Positions 61,727 to 64,000 of a DNA stretch of 64,000 nt are shown here, one piece after another. Below the pieces are notes generated by a model. The model did no database searches. It had not been told where the DNA came from and was given only the letters and a program-made list of their open reading frames with translations. Both the position numbers and the translations under genes were made by a program. The stretch comes from Agaribacterium sp. ZY112 (lineage in GTDB: Bacteria; Pseudomonadota; Gammaproteobacteria; Pseudomonadales; Cellvibrionaceae), in contig NZ_CP166840.1 of NCBI RefSeq assembly GCF_041346925.1, forward strand, positions 4,153,001-4,217,000, read 5' to 3'. How positions within the stretch are numbered: the stretch's first letter is position 1; each line of letters begins with the position of its first letter.

Positions 61727-62458
61727 TCAATCAGCTCCCAGCCGAAGCAGAGCCAAACCATCTAATACCAAGTTGGAACGCAATTGCCCTGACGCTGGCA
61801 ACAAGTGCTTAACACTATCAACACCACCGCCACACATGATGATAGCGGATTCATCCGATTTAAAACCCGACATAATGCTCGTAATAAAAGATTGGTACAT
61901 GCAAGTAACACCAAGACCAACACACTCACTGGTACTAACACCCCAAACCTGTTTCTTCTCGGCAAGGTTTACACCAACATCAATATTAGCCATGCCATCG
62001 CTTACTGCACGCTCAAGCAAAGACCAACCCGGCGCGATCATGCCACCCTCGTGCCGCCCGAGAGCATTAACACGATCAACAGTAACTGCTGTACCACAAG
62101 AAACCACTGTGAATGCTGAGGCCAGCTCTCGCCATAGAGCCAGCATTATCAACCAGCGATCAACCCCCAAGCTCGACACATCAGCATAAGCAAGCTCAAG
62201 GCCGTGCAAACCATCAACCACCTTGGCAACACACACACCATCAGAATAAATTGCCGACAGCGAACCAGCTAAAAGCGTCCTTAATTCAGCCTCACGCTCA
62301 ATACCGGCTACATTAGCCAAATAGACCGCAGAAAAACTCATTCCTGCAATATCACGCGCAAGCAGATCAAGTTGACCAACACCCTCTTTCAAGCACCGCC
62401 CTTTATCTGTGATTCGCCACTTAAGTGCCGTATTACCCTGATCAAGATCCAAGATCAC
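61727..62458 (-). CDS. coaX: Type III pantothenate kinase
   Basis: 243 residues of the ASKHA fold: phosphate loop LDLDQGNTALKWR near residue 3, SSLGVDRWLIMLAL near 95, and VVSCGTAVTVDRVN near 118, followed by GGMIAPGWSLL. It phosphorylates pantothenate, the first step to coenzyme A. Its ATG overlaps the birA stop by four bases (ATGA). Confidence 0.93.
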   Translation of the reverse strand: MILDLDQGNTALKWRITDKGRCLKEGVGQLDLLARDIAGMSFSAVYLANVAGIEREAELRTLLAGSLSAIYSDGVCVAKVVDGLHGLELAYADVSSLGVDRWLIMLALWRELASAFTVVSCGTAVTVDRVNALGRHEGGMIAPGWSLLERAVSDGMANIDVGVNLAEKKQVWGVSTSECVGLGVTCMYQSFITSIMSGFKSDESAIIMCGGGVDSVKHLLPASGQLRSNLVLDGLALLRLGAD

Positions 62459-63435
62459 TCGCTAACCCTTAGGCTCAGCTCACCACCAATATACCTCTGC
62501 AAACCTTCATCCTGCTCAATAAGAACGGCACCATCGCCATCAACTCCACGCATAATCCCCGAATATGCCTTAGAGGGCGAAGTTAAGGTGACTACGCTGC
62601 CAGCAAAAGCATCTAATTGATTCCAGCGCTGCCGATAAGCCACAAAGCCATCCCGCTCATAACTATCAAGCAAACGAAAAAGGTGCTTGAGAACTATCGC
62701 CAATAATTGATTTCGACTTCCTCTATAACCCAACTCTTGCAAAGCAAGCCATGGCTGATCAATAGCCTCGGCCTCACTCATTAACACATTCAAACCGACA
62801 CCAAGCACCACCACACACTCTGAATCCATATCGCCGGCGAGCTCAATGAGCACCCCACCCAGCTTCTTGCCCAAAGCAAGCACATCGTTTGGCCACTTCA
62901 ACTGAGCAGACTCAACACCCAGCTCTACCAAGGCGTCACACAAGACAACACCAACTGCTAGACTCAACCCCTCAAGAGCAGCAATCCCCCCCTGAAAGTG
63001 CCAACCAACAGATAGGTATAAATTTTGGGCAAAGGGGCTATGCCATACACGACCACGACGACCTCGCCCAGCATTTTGCTGCTCGGCAACACAAACCAAC
63101 CCATGAATTGAACGCTGCCGCTGAAGACGCATAAGCTCAGCATTGGTTGAGGGAATTCGTCGGTGCAATATAAGCTGTAAACCTTTTAAAAAAGGCTCTT
63201 CAGATAAGCAAGCGCTTACCCCCTCACTTGAAAGTAAATCCAAAGGAGAAAGTAGACGGTAGCCACGACCTGCCACAGACTCTATCGGTAGGTTTAGTTC
63301 TTCCAGCTGCTTTAAACGCTTACTTATGGCAGCTCGACTAATACCAAGCTCATCCCCCAATTCCTCTCCGCTGTGCCATTGCGCATCGGCCAGCAGCTGT
63401 AATAAACGCCAAACGCCATCACTTAAAACGGCCAC
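62455..63435 (-). CDS. birA: Bifunctional biotin ligase / biotin operon repressor
   Basis: 326 residues. N-terminal winged helix (about 8-60, ELGDELGISRAAISKRLKQL) and biotin ligase domain with GRGRRGRVWHS near 122 and LKWPNDVLALGKKLGGVLIE near 178. It biotinylates acetyl-CoA carboxylase BCCP and can repress biotin genes. The start is GTG at 63433-63435, sharing one base with the alr stop (TAGTG). Confidence 0.94.
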   Translation of the reverse strand: MAVLSDGVWRLLQLLADAQWHSGEELGDELGISRAAISKRLKQLEELNLPIESVAGRGYRLLSPLDLLSSEGVSACLSEEPFLKGLQLILHRRIPSTNAELMRLQRQRSIHGLVCVAEQQNAGRGRRGRVWHSPFAQNLYLSVGWHFQGGIAALEGLSLAVGVVLCDALVELGVESAQLKWPNDVLALGKKLGGVLIELAGDMDSECVVVLGVGLNVLMSEAEAIDQPWLALQELGYRGSRNQLLAIVLKHLFRLLDSYERDGFVAYRQRWNQLDAFAGSVVTLTSPSKAYSGIMRGVDGDGAVLIEQDEGLQRYIGGELSLRVSE

Positions 63436-64000
63436 TAAACTATCTCCTCATCATCTAAGTACTTGCGCGCAAAGCGCTCCCCCAAGGAGGTAAGTAATTC
63501 ATACGCTATGGTTCCAGCGGCCTTAGCCAGATCATCTATACTTTGTTGCTCTCCCACCAACATTAAAGCAGGCCATTCATGTTCAGCGCAGGTAAACGCC
63601 TCTGCACAGTTAGTGACATCAAATAAGCAACTATCCATCGAAACACGCCCCAGCAATGCAGAAGGTTTGTTGCCCACCCATGCTTGCGCAGCGGACTCTA
63701 GAGAGCGAAATAATCCATCCGCATAACCTCCTTGAGTCACAGCAACAAGCTGACCAGGACTGGCCTGATAGCTAGCCCCATAGCCCAAGTAACAAGCCTC
63801 CTCGATACGACGCAACTGCAATACCTTCAAGCGAAGCTCCAATACAGGAGAAAAATGTAAGTCACTGTCGATAAAAGCATTAGACCCATATAGAGCAATA
63901 CCGGGGCGGATTAAATCAAAATGGTAGGCAGAGCCAAGCAGCGCCCCTGCGGAGTTAGCAAGACTAAACTTCAGAGAGGGGGCGAGGCTTAATAGCTGCT
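63435..64000 (-). CDS. alr: Alanine racemase, C-terminal part (partial)
   Basis: The frame is open from the window edge to TAG at 63435-63437, about 188 codons. It shows LANSAGALLG, the IRPGIALYG motif near 63890, then the C-terminal beta domain with GYGASYQA (catalytic Tyr of the opposite subunit) and LLGRVSMDS. The N-terminal PLP-lysine part is beyond the window. It makes D-alanine for peptidoglycan; dadX, the catabolic paralogue, cannot be excluded. Confidence 0.93.
   Translation of the reverse strand, partial: QLLSLAPSLKFSLANSAGALLGSAYHFDLIRPGIALYGSNAFIDSDLHFSPVLELRLKVLQLRRIEEACYLGYGASYQASPGQLVAVTQGGYADGLFRSLESAAQAWVGNKPSALLGRVSMDSCLFDVTNCAEAFTCAEHEWPALMLVGEQQSIDDLAKAAGTIAYELLTSLGERFARKYLDDEEIV

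Overview
The window is chromosomal DNA from a free-living gammaproteobacterium, probably marine and near the Cellvibrionales/Pseudomonas side of the class. The order alr-birA-coaX-SPOR protein-tRNA Thr/Tyr/Gly/Thr-tufB-tRNA-Trp-secE-nusG-rplKAJL-rpoBC-rpsLG-fusA-tufA-S10-spc-alpha is the classic gammaproteobacterial arrangement, with the Pseudomonas-type flank. EF-Tu and NrdB also resemble the Pseudomonas forms as I remember them. The genus is inference; no 16S gene is present.

Region 1 (1-10.5 kb) is mixed housekeeping. It holds the N-terminus of an O-acetylhomoserine sulfhydrylase, a MarC-family membrane protein, a lone type IV pilin-like gene, a Pit phosphate transporter with its DUF47 partner, a small membrane methyltransferase, a periplasmic binding-like protein of unknown role, ribonucleotide reductase beta chain without its alpha chain, a GtrA protein, LpxH (lipid A synthesis) and helicase HrpB.

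Region 2 (10.6-15.6 kb) is a lipid-linked sugar transfer group: a PMT-family protein mannosyltransferase-like enzyme, a polyprenyl-phosphate glycosyltransferase (GT2), and a multispan GT-C enzyme carrying a C-terminal NPCBM sugar-binding domain. Together they could make a polyprenyl-phosphate sugar and transfer it outside the inner membrane. This is the least ordinary part of the window.

Region 3 (15.7-27.6 kb) is a complete glycogen cluster transcribed as malQ-glgB-glgX-glgP-glgC-glgA. It covers ADP-glucose synthesis, chain elongation, branching, phosphorolysis, debranching and maltodextrin recycling.

Region 4 (27.8-61 kb) is the uninterrupted minus-strand block of transcription and translation genes, including two nearly identical tuf genes and five tRNA genes. 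Sigma70-type promoters can be read directly before the tRNA-tufB, str (rpsL), S10 (rpsJ) and alpha (rpmJ) units. Two of them have their -35 hexamer inside an upstream hairpin or terminator. A strong hairpin also separates rpsG from fusA. Region 5 (61-64 kb) holds the SPOR-like protein, coaX, birA and the C-terminal part of alr.

I saw no CRISPR array, insertion sequence, prophage, integron or toxin-antitoxin locus. No wholly new system is evident; the best leads are the glycosylation group and the promoter/terminator overlaps in the ribosomal block.
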